Notes under the pieces: model-generated | Database searches by the model: none | What the model was told of the DNA's origin: nothing | The model's input: only the letters and a program-made list of their open reading frames with translations | Assembly (NCBI GenBank): GCA_910577795.1 | Contig: CAJTNW010000002.1 | Location: 61,275-93,225 of the forward strand | Direction: 5' to 3' | Length of the DNA: 31,951 nt | From: an uncultured Christensenella sp. | Lineage (GTDB): Bacteria; Bacillota; Clostridia; Christensenellales; UBA3700 | Part shown: positions 7,987 to 15,192 of the stretch, in pieces | How the letters are laid out: every line of letters starts with the position of its first letter | How positions within the stretch are numbered: the first letter of the stretch is position 1 | Position numbers and translations under genes: made by a program

Positions 7987-8283
7987 TTATTGAGGTAATT
8001 GAATGTGCTTAATATCATCCTTTTTTGATACTCTGTACAAAGTGATTTTACTACCAACAGTTTGCACTATTGTAGCATTAATTTCTTCTGCCAAACACTC
8101 TGCTATATCTTTTGCACCTAAGTCACTATTTTTCAAAACAGAAATCTTAATTAATTCCTTACATTCAAGCAAGTTATCAACTTCAGCAATGACAGAATCT
8201 ATAACACCATTTTTGCCAATATTAACAATTGGTGGCATTGTCATTGCAAGACTTCTTAAATATGCTCTTTGTTTACTTGTCAT
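7987..8283 (-). CDS. yhbY: RNA-binding protein YhbY (CRM domain)
   Basis: The 98-residue protein is a single CRS1–YhbY (CRM) domain: MTSKQRAYLRSLA at the start, the GKNG loop (23–26; the G-x-x-G RNA-contact loop), LLECKELIKI, and the closing ATIVQTVGSKITLYR strand. YhbY associates with pre-50S ribosomal particles. It lies 12 bases after obgE and 12 before lon, in keeping with its usual place beside the Obg GTPase, which also acts on the large subunit. GAGG precedes ATG 8283. Confidence 0.93.
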   Translation of the reverse strand: MTSKQRAYLRSLAMTMPPIVNIGKNGVIDSVIAEVDNLLECKELIKISVLKNSDLGAKDIAECLAEEINATIVQTVGSKITLYRVSKKDDIKHIQLPQ

Positions 8284-8295
8284 ATATACCTCTCA

Positions 8296-9555
8296 TTATT
8301 CTACAAATTCAAATTCTATATCAGCAATACGCACAATATCGCCCTCTTTTGCTCCGTGCTTTCTTAAACTAGAAATAACACCTTTTTCTTTAAGACATTT
8401 TTGGAAGTATCTAAAAGATTCATACTCAGACAAAATAACATTCCTTATAAGCATATCTATTAAACCACCTTCAACACAATATGCCCCGTCCTCCATTTGG
8501 AAAATATGGAAAGAATTTTTGTCTTCCTCTTCATAATAAAACTTTTCGTACTCTAAAGGCTCTGCTTTAGGAAGTTCTTCCAACTTATCAAAAATATCGT
8601 TTATTAAATCGTCTACACCTTTTCTCATAATAGCGCTTATTGGATAAACTTTTTTGCCAATTTTCTTTTCAAACTCACTTACTACATTTTCGTCTTGCAC
8701 TAAGTCAAGTTTATTTACACAAACCATTTGTGGAACATCGCCAAGTTTTGCATCATAATTTACAAGTTCTTTATTGATTTGTAAATAATCTTCGTACGGG
8801 TCTCTTCCTTCAATTCCAGAAATATCAACAATATGCACTATTAGTCGAACTCTTTCAACATGTCTTAAAAAATTATGTCCAAGTCCAGCACCTTCGCTAG
8901 CACCCTCTATAAGTCCCGGAATATCTGCCATTACAAACACATCACCATATCTTTGCACAACACCAATATTAGGTGATAGAGTTGTAAAATGATAATTTGC
9001 AATTTTTGGTTTAGCACCAGAGCAAACAGATAGTAATGTAGACTTACCTACATTTGGAAATCCAACTAAGCCAACATCTGCAATAGTTTTTAACTCAAGA
9101 GTAAGTTCTCTTTCCTCTTTTTTCTCTCCCTTTTGACAAAAACGTGGTGCTTTTCGTGTAGCAGTTGCAAATCTTGCATTACCTTTACCGCCTAAACCAC
9201 CTCTTTCCAAAACATATCTGCTATCTTCGTCAAACATATCTACAATAATTCTACCAGACTGCTTGTCCTTTATAACAGTTCCTCTTGGCACTTTAATTAT
9301 TAAATCAGGTGCATTTTTTCCTCTGCACCTTTTTGCTGAACCATTCTCACCATTTTTTGCTTTAAAATGTTTAGCATATTTAAAATCCATTAGTGTAGAT
9401 GCGTTTTTATCTATTTCAAAAATAATACTTCCGCCATTACCACCATCGCCACCATCTGGTCCACCTTGTGCGACATATTTTTCTGTATGAAAACTAACAA
9501 CACCATCACCGCCATTACCCGCTTTAACAAAAATTGTCGCTATATCCAAAAACAT
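8296..9555 (-). CDS. obgE: GTPase Obg (CgtA)
   Basis: Three domains in order: the glycine-rich Obg fold (1–160, GGPDGGDGGNGG at 31–42), the GTPase domain with GFPNVGKST (165–173), DIPGLIEGA (211–219) and NKLD (281–284), and the C-terminal OCT domain (~345–419) found in Firmicute and actinobacterial Obg. It couples GTP or ppGpp level to 50S assembly, and in spore formers to sporulation entry. GGAG precedes ATG 9555. It is the first gene of its operon. The 190-base upstream gap contains two palindromes (9572–9586 and 9617–9632) that may be regulatory, but no convincing sigma-A promoter. Confidence 0.97.
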   Translation of the reverse strand: MFLDIATIFVKAGNGGDGVVSFHTEKYVAQGGPDGGDGGNGGSIIFEIDKNASTLMDFKYAKHFKAKNGENGSAKRCRGKNAPDLIIKVPRGTVIKDKQSGRIIVDMFDEDSRYVLERGGLGGKGNARFATATRKAPRFCQKGEKKEERELTLELKTIADVGLVGFPNVGKSTLLSVCSGAKPKIANYHFTTLSPNIGVVQRYGDVFVMADIPGLIEGASEGAGLGHNFLRHVERVRLIVHIVDISGIEGRDPYEDYLQINKELVNYDAKLGDVPQMVCVNKLDLVQDENVVSEFEKKIGKKVYPISAIMRKGVDDLINDIFDKLEELPKAEPLEYEKFYYEEEDKNSFHIFQMEDGAYCVEGGLIDMLIRNVILSEYESFRYFQKCLKEKGVISSLRKHGAKEGDIVRIADIEFEFVE

Positions 9556-9571
9556 AATAACTCCTATTTTT

Positions 9572-9590
9572 TACCGAAAATCGGTACTAA
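9572..9590. repeat. Palindrome upstream of obgE, part of a repeated 14-base motif
   Basis: TACCGA-AAA-TCGGTA (9572–9586) is a perfect palindrome with 6-base arms. Its right part extends to AAAATCGGTACTAA (9577–9590), whose exact reverse complement occurs at 14312–14325, with a one-mismatch copy at 4890–4903. Confidence 0.6.
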
Positions 9591-9616
9591 TTCATTTTTC
9601 CTATGTTAAATAATCT

Positions 9617-9632
9617 TGTTACCATAGTAACA
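9617..9632. promoter_or_regulatory. Palindrome TGTTAC-N4-GTAACA, possible operator
   Basis: Perfect 6-base arms around CATA, in the gap between nfnB and obgE. Size and symmetry fit a dimeric repressor site; the regulator is unknown. A weak hairpin is the alternative reading. Confidence 0.4.
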
Positions 9633-9745
9633 GACTATCATTGACTAAAAGCAAACCACCAAGGATTTTCTATTAAATTATTAACACAAAATCAGTTTAA
9701 ATTCAAACAGCAAAACTATAGTTAAACTTTTATTTTCTTTTTTTG

Positions 9746-11131
9746 TCAAATATTTTTACTATTAGCCCTTGCAATTATAGTTTTAGCAGCATTTTTACCT
9801 GCACCCATTGCAAGTATAACTGTAGCCGCACCTGTAACAGCATCTCCACCAGCAAAAATATTATTTACACTTGTTTCTTGAGTTTCCTCATTTATAATAA
9901 GTGTGCCACGTTTAGTTGTTTGCAATTCTGCAAATTCTCTTGTAAGCAACGGATTAGGTCTAGTGCCTATAGACATTATAACTTCGTCAACATTCAAAAT
10001 ATATTCGGAATTTTTAATTTCAACTGGTCTTCTTCTACCACTTGCGTCAGGCTCACCCAACTCCATCTTCACACACTCCATACCTTCAACACTTGTTTCA
10101 CCCAATATTCTAGTTGGATTTGTAAGAAGTTGTAATTGAATTCCCTCTTCTATAGCATGTTCTATCTCTTCAATTCTAGCAGGCATTTCCTCTTTAGAAC
10201 GTCTATATACAATATAAACATTTTCTGCACCTAGTCTTTTTGCTGTCCTTGCTGCATCCATGGCAACATTACCTGCACCAACTATAGCAACATTTTTGCC
10301 AACATATATTGGTGTATCAGAATCCTTTTTAAAGGCTTTCATTAAATTCACACGAGTTAAAAATTCATTAGCGCTGTATACCCCATTCAAATTTTCACCC
10401 GGTATATTCATAAATGACGGCAAACCTGCACCTGTACCAATAAAAATTGCATCAAATTCTTCTATCAATTCCTCAATTTTTATAGTTTTACCCACAACAG
10501 TATTGTATTTAATTTTTACGCCCAATTCAATTAACTTATTAATTTCTTTTTTAACTATTTCTTCCTTTGGTAGTCTAAATTCTGGTATACCATAAACTAA
10601 CACACCGCCCGCCTCATGAAAAGCCTCAAAAATAGTAACATCAAGCCCTGCATTAGCACAGTCTGCTGCTACAGTAAGTCCACTTGGACCACTACCTATA
10701 ACTGCAACTTTATAGTCTATTTTTTTTGTAGGTGGTGTGGCAACTTTATTATCAGCCAAAGCATAGTCACCAACATACCTTTCCAAACTGCCTATTGCTA
10801 CTGCTCCGCCTAATTTTAATTTGCGTATACATTTATCCTCACATTGTTTTTCTTGAGGGCAAACTCTGCCGCAAATTGAAGGTAAATTATTATCAAGTTT
10901 AATAATTTTAACAGCACCATCTAAATCATCATTTTTTAAGCATTGTATAAATTCAGGTATTTTTACACCAACAGGGCAACCAGCAGTACAAGGAGCATTT
11001 TTACAATTAATGCACCTTTCTGCCTCTGCTTTCATAAGTTCGTATGTAAAACCTTGAGATACCTCTTCAAAATCTTTTACCCTGATTTCACTAGGTCTTG
11101 TAATAACCTTATTTCTTTCAGTTTTTACCAT
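9746..11131 (-). CDS. nfnB: NADH-dependent ferredoxin:NADP+ oxidoreductase, large subunit (NfnB type)
   Basis: Homolog of the glutamate synthase small subunit (GltA), 461 residues from the chosen start. The N-terminus carries two [4Fe–4S] motifs (Cys40, 43, 48, 52 and Cys87, 91, 97, 101). Next come an FAD site (VIGSGPSGL, from ~145) and a second Rossmann site (AIVGAGNVAMDAA) for NADPH, with the closing GGDAVTGAATVILAMGAGK. Because the gene just upstream encodes the NfnA-like flavoprotein and no large glutamate synthase subunit is nearby, bifurcating NfnAB (SudAB) is the better reading than glutamate synthase. I chose ATG 11131, with GGAG just upstream, over the in-frame ATG at 11167. It overlaps the nfnA end by 14 bases, indicating translational coupling. 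Confidence 0.88.
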   Translation of the reverse strand: MVKTERNKVITRPSEIRVKDFEEVSQGFTYELMKAEAERCINCKNAPCTAGCPVGVKIPEFIQCLKNDDLDGAVKIIKLDNNLPSICGRVCPQEKQCEDKCIRKLKLGGAVAIGSLERYVGDYALADNKVATPPTKKIDYKVAVIGSGPSGLTVAADCANAGLDVTIFEAFHEAGGVLVYGIPEFRLPKEEIVKKEINKLIELGVKIKYNTVVGKTIKIEELIEEFDAIFIGTGAGLPSFMNIPGENLNGVYSANEFLTRVNLMKAFKKDSDTPIYVGKNVAIVGAGNVAMDAARTAKRLGAENVYIVYRRSKEEMPARIEEIEHAIEEGIQLQLLTNPTRILGETSVEGMECVKMELGEPDASGRRRPVEIKNSEYILNVDEVIMSIGTRPNPLLTREFAELQTTKRGTLIINEETQETSVNNIFAGGDAVTGAATVILAMGAGKNAAKTIIARANSKNI

Positions 11132-11954
11132 TTTTCTCCAACTCCCTCTTATAACATTCACACTCATGCTCTTTGTAAAATTTACTTCTGTTTACAGATT
11201 CCATAAAGTCTATTTGGTGTCCATCAAATTCTGGTCCGTCTACACAAGCATATTTTGTTTCCCCACCAACAGTAAGTCTGCAACAACCGCACATTCCAGT
11301 ACCATCTACCATTGTTGAGTTCATAGAAACAACAGTTTTTATCCCATATTGTTTTGTTAAATCACAAACTGCTTTCATCATCATAACTGGACCTACAGCA
11401 AACACACAGTCGTAATTTTTGCCCTCTTTTATAAGTACTTCTAGTTTGTTTGTAACAAACCCTTTTTCTCCATAACTGCCATCATCTGTCACAATATAAA
11501 GATTATCTGAGTTTGCTCTAAACTCATCTTCATACACAAGCAAATCTTTGTTTCTTGCTCCAACAATAACATCACATTTTAAGCCACTATTATGCCTAAA
11601 TTTTGCTTGTGGATAAATTACCGCACTACCTATTCCGCCACCAACAAGCACAATGTTTTTATACTCTGAAAGTTCTGTAGGATTACCAAGTGGTCCAACA
11701 AAATCGTGGATATAATCACCCTCATTCAAAAGTGATAATTTATAAGTTGTCATACCAATTGTTTGCACTAATATGGTTATGCTTCCATTGTCTTTATCAG
11801 TATCTGCAATAGTAAAAGGTACTCTTTCACCATCACTATCTACTCTTAAAATAATAAACTGACCAGGACGAGCATGTTTTGCTACATCTGCCGCCTCAAC
11901 CACATATTCATTGACATTTTCACTCAGTTGTCTTTTCTTTAAAATTTTATTCAT
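11118..11954 (-). CDS. nfnA: NADH-dependent ferredoxin:NADP+ oxidoreductase, small subunit (NfnA type)
   Basis: Ferredoxin–NADP reductase-like flavoprotein of 278 residues: an FAD-binding barrel (ARPGQFIILR and the RVPFTIAD motif at ~44–51), an NAD-binding part (VLVGGGIGSAV, ~102–112), and a C-terminal [2Fe–2S] site, VDGTGMCGCC (Asp217, Cys222, Cys225) with Cys237. Asp plus three Cys is the ligand set described for NfnA. PyrK, the dihydroorotate dehydrogenase subunit, is related, but the partner gene downstream is nfnB-like and no pyrD is present. The complex bifurcates electrons between NADPH, NADH and ferredoxin in anaerobes. GGTGAG precedes ATG 11954. It follows nth by 34 bases. Confidence 0.88.
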   Translation of the reverse strand: MNKILKKRQLSENVNEYVVEAADVAKHARPGQFIILRVDSDGERVPFTIADTDKDNGSITILVQTIGMTTYKLSLLNEGDYIHDFVGPLGNPTELSEYKNIVLVGGGIGSAVIYPQAKFRHNSGLKCDVIVGARNKDLLVYEDEFRANSDNLYIVTDDGSYGEKGFVTNKLEVLIKEGKNYDCVFAVGPVMMMKAVCDLTKQYGIKTVVSMNSTMVDGTGMCGCCRLTVGGETKYACVDGPEFDGHQIDFMESVNRSKFYKEHECECYKRELEKNGKN

Positions 11955-11988
11955 TTACTCTCACCTTAATAAATTCAACTTGATTAAA

Positions 11989-12615
11989 TTATTTTTTATT
12001 GCTATTAAAATATTTACATTCACTATTCAAAATACATTCATTACATTTAGGGTTTCTTGACATACAAACGTATCTACCATGATGTATTAACAAGTGATGC
12101 AAAGTAGACCATTCAGTTTGAGGAAAAAGGTTGTTTAAATCTTTTTCTATTTTTAAAACATCATTGCTATTAGACAAACCTAATCGGTTACTAACACGTC
12201 TTACATGAGTGTCAACCGCTATAGCATCTCCACCAAAGGCAACAGCATATACTACATTTGCAGTTTTTTTACCTACTCCTCTTAAAGTCATTAACTCTTC
12301 AACAGTTTGTGGCACTATGCCATTAAAATCAGTAACAATGCTTTTTGCTGCCTCAATAATTGATTTTGATTTGCTATTATAATAACCACAAGATTTAATG
12401 TAAGGTATCAATTCTTCTGCAGTAAGACTTGCAAATTGCTCCGGAGTTTGCCATTTTTCAAACAATGCAGGAGTAACTTTATTAACCCTTTTATCAGTAC
12501 ATTGTGCCGATAAAATAACTGCAATTAGCAAATGAAATGGATTATCATATTCAAGTTCACAAACAGGATTACTATGAATTTTTTTTAATTTTTCCAAAAT
12601 TATTTCAATATCCAT
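11989..12615 (-). CDS. nth: Endonuclease III (base excision repair)
   Basis: Standard length (208 residues). The helix–hairpin–helix LRGVGKKTANVV carries the catalytic Lys117, Asp135 lies in VDTHVRR, and the C-terminus holds the [4Fe–4S] cluster as Cys184-x6-Cys191-x2-Cys194-x5-Cys200. The enzyme removes oxidised pyrimidines and nicks the abasic site by beta-elimination. GGGG precedes ATG 12615, and a clear sigma-A promoter lies at 12650–12678. It is the first gene of a likely nth–nfnA–nfnB transcription unit, an unusual mix of repair and redox genes that may be simple adjacency. Confidence 0.97.
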   Translation of the reverse strand: MDIEIILEKLKKIHSNPVCELEYDNPFHLLIAVILSAQCTDKRVNKVTPALFEKWQTPEQFASLTAEELIPYIKSCGYYNSKSKSIIEAAKSIVTDFNGIVPQTVEELMTLRGVGKKTANVVYAVAFGGDAIAVDTHVRRVSNRLGLSNSNDVLKIEKDLNNLFPQTEWSTLHHLLIHHGRYVCMSRNPKCNECILNSECKYFNSNKK

Positions 12616-12649
12616 ATAATTCCCCTTTAAATATAGTCTACAACAAAAT

Positions 12650-12678
12650 ATTGTAACATACTTTTGCTGTTATTTCAA
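12650..12678 (-). promoter_or_regulatory. Sigma-A promoter of nth–nfnAB
   Basis: Minus strand: TTGAAA (12678–12673), 17-base spacer, TACAAT (12655–12650) preceded by TGT, an extended -10. One of the best promoter matches in the window. Confidence 0.7.
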
Positions 12679-12804
12679 GTATTTTTTATATTTTTAAATA
12701 ATATAAAACATAAAATATATAATAATTAATAAAGATTATCCAAAAGTTAAAATATTCAATACAAGTTTAACTTATTCTACAAATTTAAAAAATGTTACTA
12801 TTTT

Positions 12805-12835
12805 AAAAGGTGCGATTACTCGCACCTTTTTTATC
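12805..12835. terminator. Terminator after the DUF3343 gene
   Basis: AAAAGGTGCGA (12805–12815) pairs with TCGCACCTTTT (12820–12830). It abuts the stop codon at 12831–12833 of the minus-strand gene and has T-rich exits on both strands. Confidence 0.85.
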
Positions 12836-13088
12836 TTATAGCAACTGCTATTGTTCTTGCACCACTTTTCATTAGTTGATATGTCCCAATGTATGTCGTT
12901 TTGTCAAAAGCGTTTAAGGCTTTTAGCGCATACTCTCTGTATTTTTGTTCTACACTAACACTTAGTCCGCATCCAACAGATAACTCACGTGGAGTGTTGA
13001 TAATTGTAGAAGGAACCCCTCCTTTTCGTAACAACTCACTAAATTTCAAACTATCGCTACGGGCTTTAAATGCAATTATTATATTCAT
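12831..13088 (-). CDS. DUF3343 putative Se/S carrier-like protein
   Basis: The 85-residue protein (MNIIIAFKARSDSLKFSELL at the start, GCGLSVSV in the middle, GARTIAVAIR-type end) matches the DUF3343 family, described as Se/S carrier-like. The Cys in the VGCGLSV loop is the obvious candidate for carrying a persulfide or selenide. It is divergent from a cysteine-desulfurase-like gene 100 bases away; family members are often found beside such enzymes, so the pair may hand over sulfur or selenium (inference). GGGAGGTAA precedes ATG 13088. No selD, yedF or selenoprotein gene is in the window. Confidence 0.78.
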   Translation of the reverse strand: MNIIIAFKARSDSLKFSELLRKGGVPSTIINTPRELSVGCGLSVSVEQKYREYALKALNAFDKTTYIGTYQLMKSGARTIAVAIR

Positions 13089-13139
13089 TACATTACCTCC
13101 CTTGAATAATATGTAAATAGTTCCTATAACATTAAATGA

Positions 13140-13168
13140 TTAACACAAAAAAAGAGTTACTGCATACT
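13140..13168 (+). promoter_or_regulatory. Promoter of the cysteine-desulfurase-like gene
   Basis: TTAACA (13140–13145), 17-base spacer, CATACT (13163–13168). The start would lie near 13175, just before the AGGAGA ribosome site. The -10 matches only four of six positions. Confidence 0.45.
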
Positions 13169-13188
13169 ATGTTTTTAGGAGAGTATTT

Positions 13189-14301
13189 ATGATTTATTTT
13201 GATAATTCGGCAACCTCTAGGTTCAAACCAAAATGCGTAATTGAAGAATATAACCGCTTTGTACTTAATTCTTGCAATAGCGGAAGAAGTGGTCATAAAG
13301 ACTGCATAAAAACTGCAACAAAAGTATTGCTTACTCGTGAACATATAAAAAATCGTTTGGGTGCAAATGACGATTACGAAGTTATTTTTACAAACAATTG
13401 TACTGAAGCACTAAATATGGCAATATTAGGTTTTGTAAAGCCAGCCTCACATGTCATAACAACTATTTTTGAGCATAATTCAGTACTGCGACCATTGAAA
13501 TTTTTAGAAGACAATTTTAATGTAAAAGTCAGTTATCTTTATCCAGATTTAACAGGCAAAATTCCCCCTACAAGTATTGAAAATTCTATCACATTAGATA
13601 CTACACTTGTTATTTTAAATCAAACTTCTAATGTTACAGGAGTAAGCCAAGAAATTGGTGAAATTGGCAAAATATGCAAACAGCACAATATCAAATTACT
13701 TGTTGATACTGCCCAGTCTTTAGGACATGAGCCTATCAATATGCAAGACTTAAATATCGATATGCTTGCATCTTGTGGACATAAAGGCATACATGGTATG
13801 CAAGGCACTGGTATTTTAGTTATCAAAAAAGATATTGTTTTAAAACACATTAAATTTGGTGGTACTGGTACAGAAAGTGATGTTTTAGTTCAACCTGACC
13901 ATTACCCCGAAGGATATGAATGTGGAACAATAAATACTGGTGGAATAATTGCTTTAGGAAAAGCCTTTGACTGGACCTATTCAAACTTTATACAATTAAA
14001 TAGGCATTATAAATATTTATCAGGAGAGATTATTTACGGATTAAAATCTATGCCAAAAATTACTTGTTACTCAGACTTCCCTTCTACAGTAATAAGTATT
14101 GAAGTTGATGGGTACTCCTCAAGTGAAGTTGCTGAATTTTTAAACACTCATAATATAGCAGTACGAAGTGGTCTTCATTGTGCACCTAAAATTCACGAAT
14201 ACTTAGGTACAATAAGTGACGGACTTTGCCGTATTAGTATAGGTTATAATAACTCTTTAAATGACTGCCATACTCTATTAAATGTTTTATCAAGACTTTG
14301 A
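13189..14301 (+). CDS. Class V aminotransferase, cysteine desulfurase-like
   Basis: PLP enzyme of 370 residues. It starts YFDNSATSRFKP, has TNNCTEALN for phosphate binding, VDTAQSLGH with Asp173 over the PLP nitrogen, and Lys199 in SCGHKGIHGMQGTG as the Schiff-base lysine. The C-terminal RSGLHCAPKIHEYLGT holds Cys331 at the catalytic cysteine position of SufS/CsdA-type desulfurases. It would release sulfur from cysteine, or selenium from selenocysteine, as a Cys-bound persulfide. The divergent DUF3343 neighbour is a plausible acceptor. It is distinct from housekeeping IscS/SufS, as no iscU or sufU lies nearby. AGGAGA precedes ATG 13189; the stop is TGA. Confidence 0.88.
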   Translation: MIYFDNSATSRFKPKCVIEEYNRFVLNSCNSGRSGHKDCIKTATKVLLTREHIKNRLGANDDYEVIFTNNCTEALNMAILGFVKPASHVITTIFEHNSVLRPLKFLEDNFNVKVSYLYPDLTGKIPPTSIENSITLDTTLVILNQTSNVTGVSQEIGEIGKICKQHNIKLLVDTAQSLGHEPINMQDLNIDMLASCGHKGIHGMQGTGILVIKKDIVLKHIKFGGTGTESDVLVQPDHYPEGYECGTINTGGIIALGKAFDWTYSNFIQLNRHYKYLSGEIIYGLKSMPKITCYSDFPSTVISIEVDGYSSSEVAEFLNTHNIAVRSGLHCAPKIHEYLGTISDGLCRISIGYNNSLNDCHTLLNVLSRL

Positions 14302-14311
14302 TAAAACTAAT

Positions 14312-14325
14312 TTAGTACCGATTTT
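14312..14325. repeat. 14-base intergenic motif, copy 3
   Basis: TTAGTACCGATTTT is the exact reverse complement of 9577–9590 and differs by one base from TTAATACCGATTTT at 4890–4903. All three copies are intergenic. Confidence 0.55.
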
Positions 14326-14499
14326 TTAAAGGTTTTTGTATATTTTAATAAAATTAATCCCCCCTAATTTTTAAAACAAAAATCAAAGCAAAGTCAAGAC
14401 CACCAGATAATCTGGTGGCTTGCACTTAGCCTATAAGGCTTTATTACAGGCAGGGCTAACCGCCCTCTTAAATTTCGCCAACTGCATATCGTTACTAAT

Positions 14500-14522
14500 C
14501 GCCACTCAAGTGGCGGTTTTTT
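14500..14522 (+). terminator. Plus-strand terminator inside the IS left end
   Basis: CGCCAC (14500–14505) pairs with GTGGCG (14510–14515), then G and a run of seven T. It would stop transcription arriving from the desulfurase gene before it enters tnpA antisense. IS200 elements are known to shield their transposase from outside transcription. Confidence 0.7.
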
Positions 14523-14527
14523 ATTTA

Positions 14528-14991
14528 TTACTTTTCTTTGCTACCCGTAAACGGGTCCATATATTCTTTCATTGTTATTTGCTCATATGCTAAATCTTCT
14601 TGTATCTGATTCCTTATATATTCTTCTATCGCAGTTTTATTTTTTCCTACTGTATCTACATAATACCCTCTACACCAAAACACTCTGTTTCCATATTTAT
14701 ATTTTAAATTTGCATATTTGTAAATATCATTATTGAACTTTTTCCCTTGATATATCCCATAAATTGTGCTATACTTAATTTAGGTGGTATTGATACTAAC
14801 ATATGTATATGGTCGGGACATGCTTCGGCTTCTATTATTTCTACTCCTTTCCATTCACATAATTTTCTTAACATAACACCTATATCATTTTTGATTTTAC
14901 CATATATTACTTGTCTTCTATATTTTGGTGCAAATACTATATGATAATGACACCTATACTTTGTGTGTGATAAACTATTTTTATTGTCCAT
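14528..14991 (-). pseudogene. tnpA: IS200/IS605 TnpA transposase, single-base frameshift
   Basis: Y1 HUH transposase. The first part runs from ATG 14991 (GGAGG upstream) through YHIVFAPKYRRQVIYG and the HUH motif PDHIHML to GKSSIMIF, where the frame goes out of phase and soon meets a stop. From about 14727 a second frame resumes family sequence: KYANLKYKYGNRVFWCRGYYVDTVG, AIEEYIRNQ with the catalytic tyrosine, and the end DPFTGSKEK with stop at 14528. Restoring one base (TTT-ACA to TTT-GACAAA, reading FDKYANL) joins the two. The total of 464 bases is one short of 155 codons. The truncated product has the HUH but no catalytic Tyr, so it should be dead. Confidence 0.9.
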
Positions 14992-15117
14992 TTTTAAATC
15001 CTCCTATGTTTTAATATACAGTTGGCACTCTATATTATACATTAGGAGGTTTTATTAATCAACGGCAAAAGCCTTCTTTTGTACCACTAGAATATCTAGT
15101 GGTTTTCGCAAGCCAAT

Positions 15118-15152
15118 AAAAATATATCCCATTGATTAGGGATATATTTTTT
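15118..15152. terminator. Terminator after thrC
   Basis: AAAAATATATCCC (15118–15130) pairs with GGGATATATTTTT (15139–15151), a perfect 13-bp stem with T runs either way, ~40 bases past the thrC stop. Confidence 0.8.
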
Positions 15153-15192
15153 GTTAATATTTATAATCAAAAACTCAAATTTCAATTAGACA

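Larger units (their letters stand above)
14476..15027. repeat. Inverted 14-base repeat flanking tnpA
   Basis: CGCCAACTGCATAT (14476–14489) matches the reverse complement of ATATACAGTTGGCA (15014–15027) in 12 of 14 positions. It brackets the transposase gene inside the element; its role is unclear. Confidence 0.45.
14398..15104 (-). mobile_element. IS200/IS605-type insertion sequence, tnpA only, inactivated
   Basis: A single HUH transposase gene (14528–14991) lies between two subterminal hairpins of the same design and orientation: CCACCAGA-TAA-TCTGGTGG (14400–14418) and ACCACTAGA-ATA-TCTAGTGGT (15083–15103). Such foldback ends are what TnpA of this family recognises as single-stranded DNA. 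The exact outer boundaries cannot be set from one copy; limits here are the hairpins. Further hairpins lie inside the left end (AGCC-TATA-GGCT and AGGGC-TAACC-GCCCT). No tnpB or omega-RNA partner is present. It sits between the desulfurase gene and the thrC terminator and interrupts no gene. Confidence 0.85.

Noticed and set aside
8003..8536. 177-residue plus-strand open frame
   Set aside because: It is antisense to yhbY and obgE, both certain genes, and shows no domain or ribosome site.
9746..11131. Glutamate synthase small subunit (gltD)
   Set aside because: No large subunit is nearby, and the coupled upstream gene is NfnA-like, so NfnB is preferred.
11118..11954. PyrK, dihydroorotate dehydrogenase electron transfer subunit
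   Set aside because: Related in fold, but there is no pyrD or pyrimidine gene adjacent and the partner is nfnB.
14420..14500. Structured segment in the IS left end as a possible omega-RNA
   Set aside because: No TnpB gene is present, and the hairpins are explained by IS200-type ends and a terminator.
14700..14760. Programmed frameshifting in tnpA
   Set aside because: IS200/IS605 TnpA is normally one frame, and no slippery heptamer with a downstream fold is evident at the break. A simple deletion fits better.
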